Both the position numbers and the translations under genes were made by a program. Below the pieces are notes generated by a model that worked only from the letters and a program-made list of their open reading frames with translations, was not told where the DNA came from and did not search any database. A stretch of DNA of 28,339 bases. Origin: an uncultured Collinsella sp. GTDB lineage: Bacteria > Actinomycetota > Coriobacteriia > Coriobacteriales > Coriobacteriaceae. Positions within the stretch are counted from its first letter, which is position 1. The number at the start of each line of letters is the position of its first letter. The stretch is from contig URMO01000020.1 of NCBI GenBank assembly GCA_900549085.1, positions 1-28,339 on the forward strand, in the 5' to 3' direction. Shown in pieces: positions 1 to 6,371 of the stretch.

Positions 1-2
1 AT

Positions 3-128
3 TGCGGTTCTGTTCACCTTTCATATGCATCGCGAGATGGGATGGACGGCATTCTCTACGTCTCCCACGAGACTGGCGATTTCAAGATGCGCAGGACTAA
101 CCGAGTGCCGGCTTTTATCGAGGAGTGA
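3..128 (+). CDS. 3' end of an unrecognised gene
   Basis: This is an open frame entering from the left edge and ending at a TGA at 126-128. Its last residues are MDGILYVSHETGDFKMRRTN and then RVPAFIEE. The supported coding part is about 41 residues. I recognise no family in this short tail. Two strong hairpins follow directly (134-207), which fits the end of a transcription unit and is the main reason for treating the frame as real. Confidence 0.4.
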   Translation, partial: CGSVHLSYASRDGMDGILYVSHETGDFKMRRTNRVPAFIEE

Positions 129-133
129 GAGTT

Positions 134-207
134 CCCGGCGGTCTGCCGATCAGGCCGCCGGGGTATTGAACCCCGCATTCATCCGTACACACACGGATGA
201 ATGCGGG
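134..207 (+). terminator. two tandem hairpins after the partial gene
   Basis: The first hairpin has 12-base arms at 134-145 and 151-162 (cccggcggtctg / caggccgccggg, one G-T wobble) around a 5-base loop. The second has perfect 15-base arms at 172-186 and 193-207 (cccgcattcatccgt and its complement) around a 6-base loop. Neither is followed by a clear T run, so termination is an inference from strength and position. Confidence 0.45.
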
Positions 208-230
208 AAGTGTCCGGATGAAGTTGATAA

Positions 231-566
231 TCAAGGAAACAAAGCCGTTCTGCCTGGGACGGCTTTGGCCTGGACTTTAACTACAACATCGCAATCGACA
301 CTTATCAGCTCGCGCAACGCGCATGGCCAAATCTCGGACGCTGGTGCATGGAGGACCTTCGAGATTTACTGGACATCCAAAACGACGACGCACACCGCGT
401 GCTCGCCGACAGCGAAGACGAGATGGCTGTCTACAATGCGATCAGAAACAGTGTGAAGTCCGGAGAGCTTTCTGTGGAACCGCCGCGCCGTCGCGCGAGC
501 CGACTGGGCAACCCGGGCAATCTGGTCCCGGCTCTCCCGGTCGTATTCCTACGATATCGCCCCTAG
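231..566 (+). pseudogene. truncated DnaQ-type 3'-5' exonuclease
   Basis: The frame is open from just after a TAA at 228-230 to a TAG at 564-566. It reads GFGLDFNYNIAIDTYQLAQR, then a leucine-rich helix, then DDAHRVLADSEDEMAVYNAI. The 'IDTxxLA' strand and the H-x4-D motif (AHRVLAD) are typical of the C-terminal half of the DnaQ/PolC proofreading exonuclease fold (Exo III motif). The N-terminal half with the metal-binding DxE (Exo I) and the Exo II motif is missing, and no start codon with a ribosome binding site is visible upstream. It is most likely a 5'-truncated remnant. A short protein starting at the ATG at 348 is possible but would not be a nuclease. Confidence 0.6.
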
Positions 567-578
567 ATCACCAATGTG

Positions 579-818
579 TCAGATAAAGAATGAGGCAATG
601 GTTATGATCAAGCATACGGCGGATGCGGCGACTGCGCCTTTTTTCCTCTCCTTTAGTCCGACGAATAGGGTTGCCGTAAAGTAAAGGGCGGAAATGCAGT
701 CTATGGCAAGCAAAACGAGTTCCTTGGGCGGTTTCAGCAAAAGGTCGCTAGCAAAGAGTAATGCAAGCAGGGCAAAGCCGATTGTGGTCAAGTATCTCGA
801 TTGATTTTGCGACAACAT
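579..818 (-). CDS. small membrane protein of 79 residues
   Basis: The product has three likely membrane segments: about residues 9-29 (TTIGFALLALLFASDLLL), 33-56 (LVLLAIDCISALYFTATLF) and 61-79 (GAVAASAVCLIITIASFFI). A short basic linker (KERKKG) separates the last two. The ATG at 816-818 is preceded by GGAAG at a good distance, so translation is credible. It lies immediately downstream of a decayed signal-peptide gene on the same strand. Small multi-pass proteins in that position are often immunity proteins for secreted peptides; that is inference only. No family is recognised. Confidence 0.65.
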   Translation of the reverse strand: MLSQNQSRYLTTIGFALLALLFASDLLLKPPKELVLLAIDCISALYFTATLFVGLKERKKGAVAASAVCLIITIASFFI

Positions 819-819
819 G

Positions 820-1234
820 GCAACTTCCTTTCAGAACATGCAAGTGAAAAGTCGGTACGATGTCATTGCGGTTGCAAAAAAAGCCGCCGCTAGGACCGGT
901 TGTCACGAGACCGGCGATAACTTCAGCGGTGCCAGCAAGCTAGAGATCGCGCAGGCAAGCCTCCTCCTTCGCGTTCAGCTTGACCTTGTGAGGGACGGGG
1001 CGGTTATTTGCAGATCCGTGAGAATCGCACCACGCCTTGGAATATGAATCCGTGCAGCGTCCGCGCTCAAAAGGGATATATCGTAATTTTCGTCGTAGTT
1101 GTCTCCGACGTAGATCTCGCTGCTCTCGGCGGGAGATCCCTCGTCGGCATAGGCTGCCGCAACGGGCACAAATGGTGTCATGACAAGGGAGAGGCAAAGA
1201 GCTGCTGAGACGATGGGGGCAGGCATTTCTTCAT
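820..1234 (-). pseudogene. decayed gene for a small secreted protein
   Basis: An AAGGAG ribosome binding site (minus-strand reading of 241-246 in the 1,200s) precedes an ATG at 1232-1234 that reads ATG AAG AAA. That frame does not continue as a signal peptide. The frame one base away, from 1226, does: MPAPIVSAALCLSLVMTPFV followed by PVAAAYADEG, a textbook secretion signal with an AxA cleavage site. One lost A in the A run would explain it. Further on, the frame ending at 940 (VPHKVKLNAKEEACLRDL, then a TAG) continues past the stop as LAGTAEVIAGLVTTGPSGGF, a small-residue helix. The gene therefore appears to carry at least two frameshifts and one nonsense codon. The original product may have been a secreted peptide such as a bacteriocin; the family is unknown to me. 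Confidence 0.45.
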
Positions 1235-1263
1235 GGCTGGCTCCTTAATCTGGCCTTTGATAG

Positions 1264-1621
1264 TTACTCGATGTCGCCTCCTTCCGCTTTATATCCGTTG
1301 CATTCGGCGTATTTCTTTAATAAGGCAAGAGGTTCTTCCTCTCCTTCGGATAAGCCGATGATGTTTCCTTGATCATCCAGTATGAATACGGACGGAATAT
1401 GCTCAAGTTCATATTCGTCATACACGGTATTATCTTAATCTATGTATATGGGAAAGTCTCCTTCATGGACCGAGGCTGAAATCCTGTCCCATTTTAATGG
1501 ACAAAGATGAGGGATAAGCATTGTGTTGCGGTTTGATATTGACGACGATTAAGGCGGCGAAACACGTCAGAGTCGCCAAAGTCAGTAAGGCGATAATGCA
1601 TTTTCTCGGTTTCCAGCTCAT
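1264..1621 (-). pseudogene. broken membrane-anchored thioredoxin-like protein
   Basis: The start at 1621 (ATG, preceded by GAGAGGG) gives MSWKPRKCIIALLTLATLTC followed by FAALIVVNIKP, a signal anchor. That frame stops at 1463. A different frame then carries the conserved C-terminal half of a thioredoxin fold: DFPIYID, a TAA stop at 1435-1437, and DNTVYDEYELEHIPSVFILD followed by DQGNIIG. The cis-Pro strand (IPSVFILD) and the turn (DDQGNII) are typical of the superfamily. So there is one frameshift near 1490 and one nonsense codon, and no CxxC active site is visible where it should lie. The gene directly upstream of the secreted-protein remnant suggests it once served disulfide formation for that product. 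Confidence 0.55.
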
Positions 1622-1923
1622 GACAGATCCCTCTCTCATGGTGAAACGCATACGTTTTGAAACGGGATGCCGCTTCGATTCGTTCCGGACGCGGATGTGG
1701 ACGTAACTGGTCTCGGTGCCAAGTGCGATTTCAGTGCTGTATGTGACTTAACGGGAATGTCCGAGCAGTGCCGGAGTTTCCATCTGGATTGTTCCGACTG
1801 GAACATCAGCCCGAATACACTGCATAGCGACTCCAACAAGAACGTACCCGGCGTAATCCTTCCCAAGGCATGGCAATAGTCAAGATGCCGCAGCGGCAAG
1901 ACAAAGACAGATTCCCGCGATAA
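1622..1923. other. intergenic stretch with no supported gene
   Basis: About 300 bases separate the divergent thioredoxin remnant and the pilin gene. Both strands carry short open frames, but none has a good ribosome binding site, family resemblance or start context. Promoters for the two divergent units should lie here; I could not assign convincing -35/-10 pairs. Confidence 0.4.
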
Positions 1924-1963
1924 CCCTACGCTCAGCTCGTTTCTATTCACCCTGAGCGAAGGG
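1924..1963 (+). promoter_or_regulatory. hairpin whose right arm covers the pilin ribosome binding site
   Basis: Arms ccctacgctcag (1924-1935) and ctgagcgaaggg (1952-1963) pair at 11 of 12 positions around a 16-base loop. The only purine-rich ribosome binding site for the pilin gene, AAGGGAG at 959-965 of this kilobase, begins inside the right arm. If the hairpin forms in the mRNA it would hide that site. The base pairing is seen; the regulatory role is inferred. Confidence 0.4.
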
Positions 1964-1977
1964 AGTGTCGCATATGC

Positions 1978-2965
1978 ATGCAGCGGCGCAGAACCTCCGG
2001 GGGGGGGGTATCTCCTAGAGGTATCCGCCTCCGGAGGCCAAGGAATCATCGAGTACGTCCTGATCATCGCGGTCATCGGCCTGGTGATCGTGTTCGCGGG
2101 ACCCGGCGTGGCCGGAGCCATCCGCAACCAGTTCAACCTGGTCGGCAACACGGTGAACAATGGGACGGTTGGCGGCGTCGAGGGAGGCGCATCCGGCGGA
2201 GGGTCTGCAGGTACCGATTCCGCGACCGTCCAGGCGGCTATCGCCAAGGACGCGAAGGACTGGACCCTCGAAGAGCAGAAGGCCGTGGCCGAGGACATCG
2301 CCGCGAAGGGCGAGGCATCGTCCGCCTTCGCCAAGGCGGAGGCCGCGATGAATGCAGGGACGAAGTTCTCGATGAAGCTCACCGATGGTCAGACGCTCGA
2401 GTACAAGATTATCGGCATCAACCACGATGACTTGGCCGATGGTAGCGGCAAGACGGGCCTGACGTTCCTCGCCGCCTCGACGGGTATCAAATCTCGCGTG
2501 AACGCCACCAACACCAATGCCGGTGGCTGGGAGAAGTCGGAACTCCGCGCGAAGATGAACTCCGGCGAGATCTGGAACCTGATGCCCTCCGATTTCCAAT
2601 CCAAGGTGAAGCCGGTCAGGAAGCTGACGAACAACGTTGATGGAACCGACAAGAATGCCGCCGTGACGGCGACCTCGGACAAGCTGTTCATGCTCAGTTA
2701 TTCCGAAATCGTCGAGACCCCTTATAGCGGCTGGTCTGGTTATTCTTGGATCGGAAACGAAGGAACCCAGTACGAGGCCTTCAAGGGTAAGGTGACGAAC
2801 AATTATTCGGGTAACGATTGCCTGAGTGTTGGCGTCGCTTGGTGGGAGTGTTCCTTGAATCCGAGCGCCTCTGCGCTCTTCCTCTATGTCAACAGCAACG
2901 GCGATCCGTCGTACAACTACGTCGCGACGAACTCGAATCGCGTCTGCCCAGCTTGGTGCTTCTAG
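1978..2965 (+). CDS. phase-variable Flp-type pilin fused to a DUF6273-like domain (frame broken in G run)
   Basis: The reconstructed 328-residue protein (nine G) begins MQRRRTSGGG. It has the type IVb prepilin cleavage site G20|QGIIEY, with Glu5 and Tyr6 of the mature pilin, and a membrane helix at about 27-44 (VLIIAVIGLVIVFAGPG). A Gly-rich linker follows at 60-78, then a helical part at 80-125. Residues 126-328 match the DUF6273 pattern: GGWEKSELRAKMNSGEIWNL, TSDKLFMLSYSEI, EGTQYEAF, WWECS and a final NRVCPAWCF in place of the usual 'GVRPAF'. The window has ten G at 1999-2008. With that length the ATG at 1978 runs out of frame, and the ATG at 1974 stops after 14 codons. Pilin frame upstream has no ATG, GTG or TTG. 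Flp pilins are processed by a TadV-type peptidase and assembled by Tad machinery, none of which is in view. It is probably a surface adhesin, currently OFF. A base-calling error in the G run is the main alternative. Confidence 0.75.
1999..2008 (+). repeat. poly-G tract of ten, candidate phase switch
   Basis: Ten consecutive G lie 21 to 25 bases after the two candidate start codons (1974 and 1978) and before the prepilin cleavage site. Homopolymers of this length slip during replication. A 12-base perfect palindrome, gcctccggaggc, sits just downstream at 2027-2038. Confidence 0.8.
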
Positions 2966-2977
2966 ATTCATCTGTTA

Positions 2978-3009
2978 AGCCCGCACGGCCTGTGCGGGCT
3001 TTTCTTTTG
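2978..3009 (+). terminator. rho-independent terminator of the pilin gene
   Basis: Perfect 9-base arms agcccgcac (2978-2986) and gtgcgggct (2992-3000) enclose a 5-base loop and are followed by TTTTCTTTT. It begins 12 bases after the pilin stop codon, which supports the pilin gene being a genuine transcription unit. Confidence 0.9.
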
Positions 3010-3431
3010 GCGGTTACTCGAACGGTTTGATGTTTGTGGCATAGGTTATCGGTTTGAGGAGAAATGGGGTCACACAGCGGCTCTCAGAGCGCCTGCCGCA
3101 CTCCCCCGCCATTACTCCTGCGGCATCCTCGTATAGAGCCCATCCCGCTTGGCGTTTCGTTGCAACAGCCCACTTGTCCACCGATCAAGTGAACTACTGG
3201 AATAAATACAGCGACACGCTTGTTCGTTACAGTCGCTATATCTACGTAAATCGCCGCGATAAATACAGCCTGTATTCGGCTGTATACCAGCTACGCGTAT
3301 GTAGATTCATATCGCGTTAATAAATCGGCTCAAGCGCGTGCAAAACGCGCAAGTAGCCGCAAAAGGCGATTATCGCGTAGGTAGATTTTTGGCACCCTAT
3401 TGCTTACTGAAAATTAAACAATTGCTTAAAA
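3010..3431. other. AT-rich intergenic stretch, no gene supported
   Basis: About 420 bases between two facing terminators. There are small hairpins at 3263-3285 (atacagcc / ggctgtat, 7-base loop) and 3334-3350 (gcgcgt / acgcgc), and loosely repeated GTAGAT and AATACAGC or AATAAATC words between 3,200 and 3,390. The one longer plus-strand frame (3054-3320) has no ribosome binding site or recognisable product. Confidence 0.5.
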
Positions 3432-3432
3432 C

Positions 3433-3462
3433 AAAAAAGGTCAGGCACTAGGTGCCTGACCT
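3433..3462 (-). terminator. terminator of tRNA-Pro
   Basis: Perfect 11-base arms aggtcaggcac (3438-3448) and gtgcctgacct (3452-3462) enclose the loop tag. On the minus strand the stem is followed by a run of T. Confidence 0.9.
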
Positions 3463-3471
3463 GCAAACTTC

Positions 3472-3548
<77 letters not shown>

Positions 3549-3590
3549 AAGCTTTTGTTTGTTGCGCTGCTCTCGCTCGCAACAGGGAGT

Positions 3591-3620
3591 ATATTAACCC
3601 GAAACTTTGCCCTTGTGCAA
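3591..3620 (-). promoter_or_regulatory. likely promoter of tRNA-Pro
   Basis: On the minus strand, TTGCAC (615-620 of this kilobase) and TAATAT (591-596) are 18 bases apart. They lie about 45 bases upstream of the tRNA 5' end. The match to vegetative sigma-factor consensus is good but not exact. Confidence 0.55.
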
Positions 3621-3628
3621 GAACTTTT

Positions 3629-4843
3629 TTACAAATTTTGAAGCAAGTCCAAAATTGTATCCGCGAGCTGGGGTTTTGTTAGAACGGGAAGTTCTTGCGT
3701 ACCCGCTGTGCTCACGATCCAGGCCTTGTTGGTATCGGTTCCAAAGCCCGAATCGGCGCGCGAGACATCGTTGGCGATAATGGCGTCGCAACCCTTGCGG
3801 GCGAGCTTTCGCCGAGCGTACTCCACGACGTTATCGGTCTCAGCCGCAAAGCCGATCACGCACCGCTCCCCCTTTTGGCGCGAAAGCTCGGCCAAGATAT
3901 CGACCGTCTCGACCAGTTCGATGTGATCCAATCGTTCGTTGGCCTTTTTGAGCTTATGGTCGGCAGGGGCTGCGGGGGTGTAGTCGGCGACGGCGGCCGC
4001 GCAAATGGCTGCATCGGCCGTCTGAAAGGCGCCCAGAGCCGCCTGCAGCATTTCAGCGGCGGTCTGCACGCGCACGCACTCCACGCCGCGGGGAACATCG
4101 AGCGATGTCGGGCCCAGCACAAGCGTGACCGCAGCGCCGCGGCGAGCGGCCTCCCCCGCTAGGGCGATGCCCATCTTGCCCGACGACCGGTTGCCGATGA
4201 AGCGCACGGGGTCGATTGGTTCGTGCGTGGGGCCGGCAGTGATGACGACGCGCTTGCCTGCCAGGTCCTGAGGCACGGGTTTGAGCACCTCACATACAGC
4301 CTCGACGATGTCCTCGGGCTCGCTCATGCGTCCCGTGTCCACGTCGCCGCAGGCAAGGTAGCCGCTGCCGGGTCCCACAACATGGGCACCGCGCTCGCGC
4401 AGCGTGGCCATGTTGGCCTGCGTCGCCGGCGCCTTCCACATGCCGTTGTTCATAGCGGGTGCGATCACGATGGGTCGCGGCGTCGCAAGCAGCGTGGTGG
4501 AAATAAGGTCATCGGCGATGCCGTTGGCCATCTTGGCGATGATATTGGCCGTCGCGGGCGCCACGACCACCAGATCGGGCTCCTGCGCAAGCGAGATATG
4601 GTGGATGGGGTCAGACGGGTCGTCGAATAGCCCAACCGCGACCGGCTCATTGGTGAGCGCGCGGAACGTGAGCGGGCCCACGAACTCCGTGGCATGCTCG
4701 CTCATAACGACTTTGACACGTGCGCCGCGCTTTTGCAGCAGGCGCACGATATTGCACGACTTATAGGCGGCGATCCCGCCGGTAATGCCCAGCAGGATCG
4801 TTTTTCCCTCAAGTTGCATTGAATTGTTGGATGCCGCCGTCAT
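3629..4843 (-). CDS. coaBC: CoaBC, phosphopantothenoylcysteine decarboxylase/synthetase
   Basis: This bifunctional cytoplasmic enzyme joins cysteine to 4'-phosphopantothenate using CTP and then decarboxylates the product with FMN, two successive steps of coenzyme A synthesis. The 404-residue length is normal. The N-terminal flavoprotein half has GITGGIAAYKS (19-29), the active-site His in 'IHHISL' (80-85), PAMNNGMW (129-136) and the catalytic Cys165 in GYLACGDVDTGR. The C-terminal synthetase half starts near 195 with ITAGPTHEPID and RFIGNRSSGKMG. It continues with the KLKK loop (297-300) and ANDVSRADSGFG (358-368). Its start lies 2 bases after the stop of the zinc-ribbon gene, with AAGGAAG as binding site. 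It is the last gene of the long minus-strand cluster, and no strong terminator is visible before tRNA-Pro. Met9 is a less likely alternative start. Confidence 0.96.
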   Translation of the reverse strand: MTAASNNSMQLEGKTILLGITGGIAAYKSCNIVRLLQKRGARVKVVMSEHATEFVGPLTFRALTNEPVAVGLFDDPSDPIHHISLAQEPDLVVVAPATANIIAKMANGIADDLISTTLLATPRPIVIAPAMNNGMWKAPATQANMATLRERGAHVVGPGSGYLACGDVDTGRMSEPEDIVEAVCEVLKPVPQDLAGKRVVITAGPTHEPIDPVRFIGNRSSGKMGIALAGEAARRGAAVTLVLGPTSLDVPRGVECVRVQTAAEMLQAALGAFQTADAAICAAAVADYTPAAPADHKLKKANERLDHIELVETVDILAELSRQKGERCVIGFAAETDNVVEYARRKLARKGCDAIIANDVSRADSGFGTDTNKAWIVSTAGTQELPVLTKPQLADTILDLLQNL

Positions 4844-4845
4844 CG

Positions 4846-5565
4846 CTAGGCTTCCTTGCTCGGGAGCACCAGGAGGCGGTGGCAGTACGGACAGTGCGTA
4901 ATCTCGCTACCGTCGTGGTTGAGGTCGCTCATGGACGATGCCTGCAGCGCGGTGTGGCAGACCGTGGGGATGTTGCCCTGGATGGTCTCGACGGCCAAGC
5001 CGCGGAACTGCTTGAGCAGACGCTCGTAGTCGGTGAGCACGTCGGCCGGCAGCGTGGCGGCAAGAGCGGTGCGCTCCTTAGTGGCGGCTTCGATCTGAGC
5101 CTGCAGGTCGGCAGCCTTGGCGCGGGCGGCGTTGGTATCGGCCTTCACGCCCTCCTCGAACTTGGCGATGATGGCCTGCGCGCGGGTCTCGCGGTCGAGC
5201 GCCTCCTTATGGGCGACAACGACATCCTTGCGGGTGTGCTCAATCTTGTCCAGGCGCTTGGCCAGGGTGGCGAGCTCGTTTTCCAGGTCCTGTACCTCGC
5301 GGTAGTCGGAGCCGTCAACGTGGCGCTTCTTAGCGGCCTCGATGGCGTTATTGGTCTGGATCTCGGTGGTGTTGAGATCGTCGAGCTCAATGTCCAGATC
5401 CTTGCGCTGGGCGTAGAGCTTGGTCATCTCGGACTTGAGCTTCACATAGGTCTTGCGCTTGGAAGCGAGCTCCTTGAGCTCCGGCATATTGGCAAGTTCG
5501 CTCTTGTTGCGGGCGAGCTCCAAATCGATCTGTTGCAGCTTGAGTAGCGTAGCGCCGGCGCTCAT
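4846..5565 (-). CDS. coiled-coil protein with C-terminal zinc ribbon (C4-type family)
   Basis: The 239-residue protein is a long charged coiled coil (about 5-175) followed by a C-terminal ribbon, the layout of the zf-RING_7 / CT398-like family often found beside Nif3 genes. The family's cellular role is not established; some members bind nucleic acid or flagellar parts. Here the ribbon reads TVCHTAL, then HCPYCHRLLVL. The second CxxC is intact, but the first knuckle has one Cys followed by His where family members usually have CxxC. The start at 5565 is chosen because AAAGGAGAG lies just upstream and the ATG overlaps the nif3 stop as ATGA, which implies coupled translation. A start 12 codons upstream would lie inside nif3. 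Confidence 0.85.
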   Translation of the reverse strand: MSAGATLLKLQQIDLELARNKSELANMPELKELASKRKTYVKLKSEMTKLYAQRKDLDIELDDLNTTEIQTNNAIEAAKKRHVDGSDYREVQDLENELATLAKRLDKIEHTRKDVVVAHKEALDRETRAQAIIAKFEEGVKADTNAARAKAADLQAQIEAATKERTALAATLPADVLTDYERLLKQFRGLAVETIQGNIPTVCHTALQASSMSDLNHDGSEITHCPYCHRLLVLPSKEA

Positions 5566-6371
5566 AAGTTCTCTCCTTTTGTCACAGTCCACCATTGGCA
5601 AGGGTTCAGTATTTTAATCGCATGACGGGGGTTGACCCCGGCGTCAACTGCAGAGTTCATCAATATATCAACGAACGGCTCCTCGGAGCGGTCGTGGCCG
5701 AGCAAGATGACGCCCAGACCGCGCAGAGCGAGGTCCTGCGCCACGTGATAGCCCGCCTCGCCCGTCACGACGACATCCGCACCCGCGGCGATGGCGAGCT
5801 CGCCAAAGTCGCCCAGGGAGCCGCCCAGAATGGCGACGGTGCGGCACGGGCGCTCGGCATCGCCCCATACGCGCGGGTCGCTTCCGAAGGCCGTGGCAGA
5901 ACGGGCGGCAAGATCGCGCAGCGTATACGGGTCGTTGAGCGTTGCAAGCGCGCCCAGGCCGGTGGCTTCGGGGTCGTCCACGTGCTCCAGTGAGCTTACG
6001 GGTGCAGCACCCAGCAGCTTGCTCAGGCGGACACGGGCTTCGTGCGAGCGGTCCAGGTTGGTGTGGAGCGATATGATGCTCACGCCGCAACGCGCTGCCT
6101 CGTAGAGCGCCGCGCTGCATTGGGGACGTGTGGCATCCGCCGGACAAAAGGCCTCGGGTGCCTTGATGTATATGGGATGATGCGTCAGCAGCACGTTGGC
6201 GCTTGCTTCTTGGGCGCGGCGAACATTAGCTTCAGTCGCATCGAGTGCGCAGGCAACGCCGGTGATCTCCGCGGCCGGATCGCCAACGGAGAGTCCTACG
6301 TGGTCCCAGGGCTCGGTGTCCGTCTTGGGATAGCGTGCCAGTAGCGCGCGCTCGAGCTCGGCGACGATCAT
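5562..6371 (-). CDS. Nif3-like dinuclear metal-centre protein
   Basis: A 269-residue member of the Nif3/YbgI family, which forms hexameric toroids with a two-metal site; some members are called GTP cyclohydrolase I type 2-like, but the biochemical role is unsettled. Expected metal ligands are present: LLTHHPI (His64, His65), SLHTNLD (His103, Asp107) and LLGHDRSE (His226, Glu230). WDHVGLSVG (22-30) and VTGEAGYHVAQD (202-213) are further family hallmarks. It overlaps the cysteine desulfurase stop upstream and the coiled-coil gene start downstream, each as ATGA, so the three genes are a tightly coupled block. Confidence 0.92.
   Translation of the reverse strand: MIVAELERALLARYPKTDTEPWDHVGLSVGDPAAEITGVACALDATEANVRRAQEASANVLLTHHPIYIKAPEAFCPADATRPQCSAALYEAARCGVSIISLHTNLDRSHEARVRLSKLLGAAPVSSLEHVDDPEATGLGALATLNDPYTLRDLAARSATAFGSDPRVWGDAERPCRTVAILGGSLGDFGELAIAAGADVVVTGEAGYHVAQDLALRGLGVILLGHDRSEEPFVDILMNSAVDAGVNPRHAIKILNPCQWWTVTKGENL

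Noticed and set aside
1636..2382. Long minus-strand open frame of 248 residues over the pilin start
   Set aside because: It is antisense to the pilin gene, low in family likeness and Ala/Pro-rich, and no binding site precedes it.
2015..2971. Minus-strand open frame of 318 residues over the pilin gene
   Set aside because: An antisense shadow: Arg-, Gly- and Val-rich, no domain seen; the plus strand has the pilin cleavage site, DUF6273 motifs and a terminator.
3200..3400. Possible replication origin or CRISPR-like repeats in the AT-rich stretch
   Set aside because: The repeated words are short and irregular, with no DnaA-box cluster and no constant spacing.
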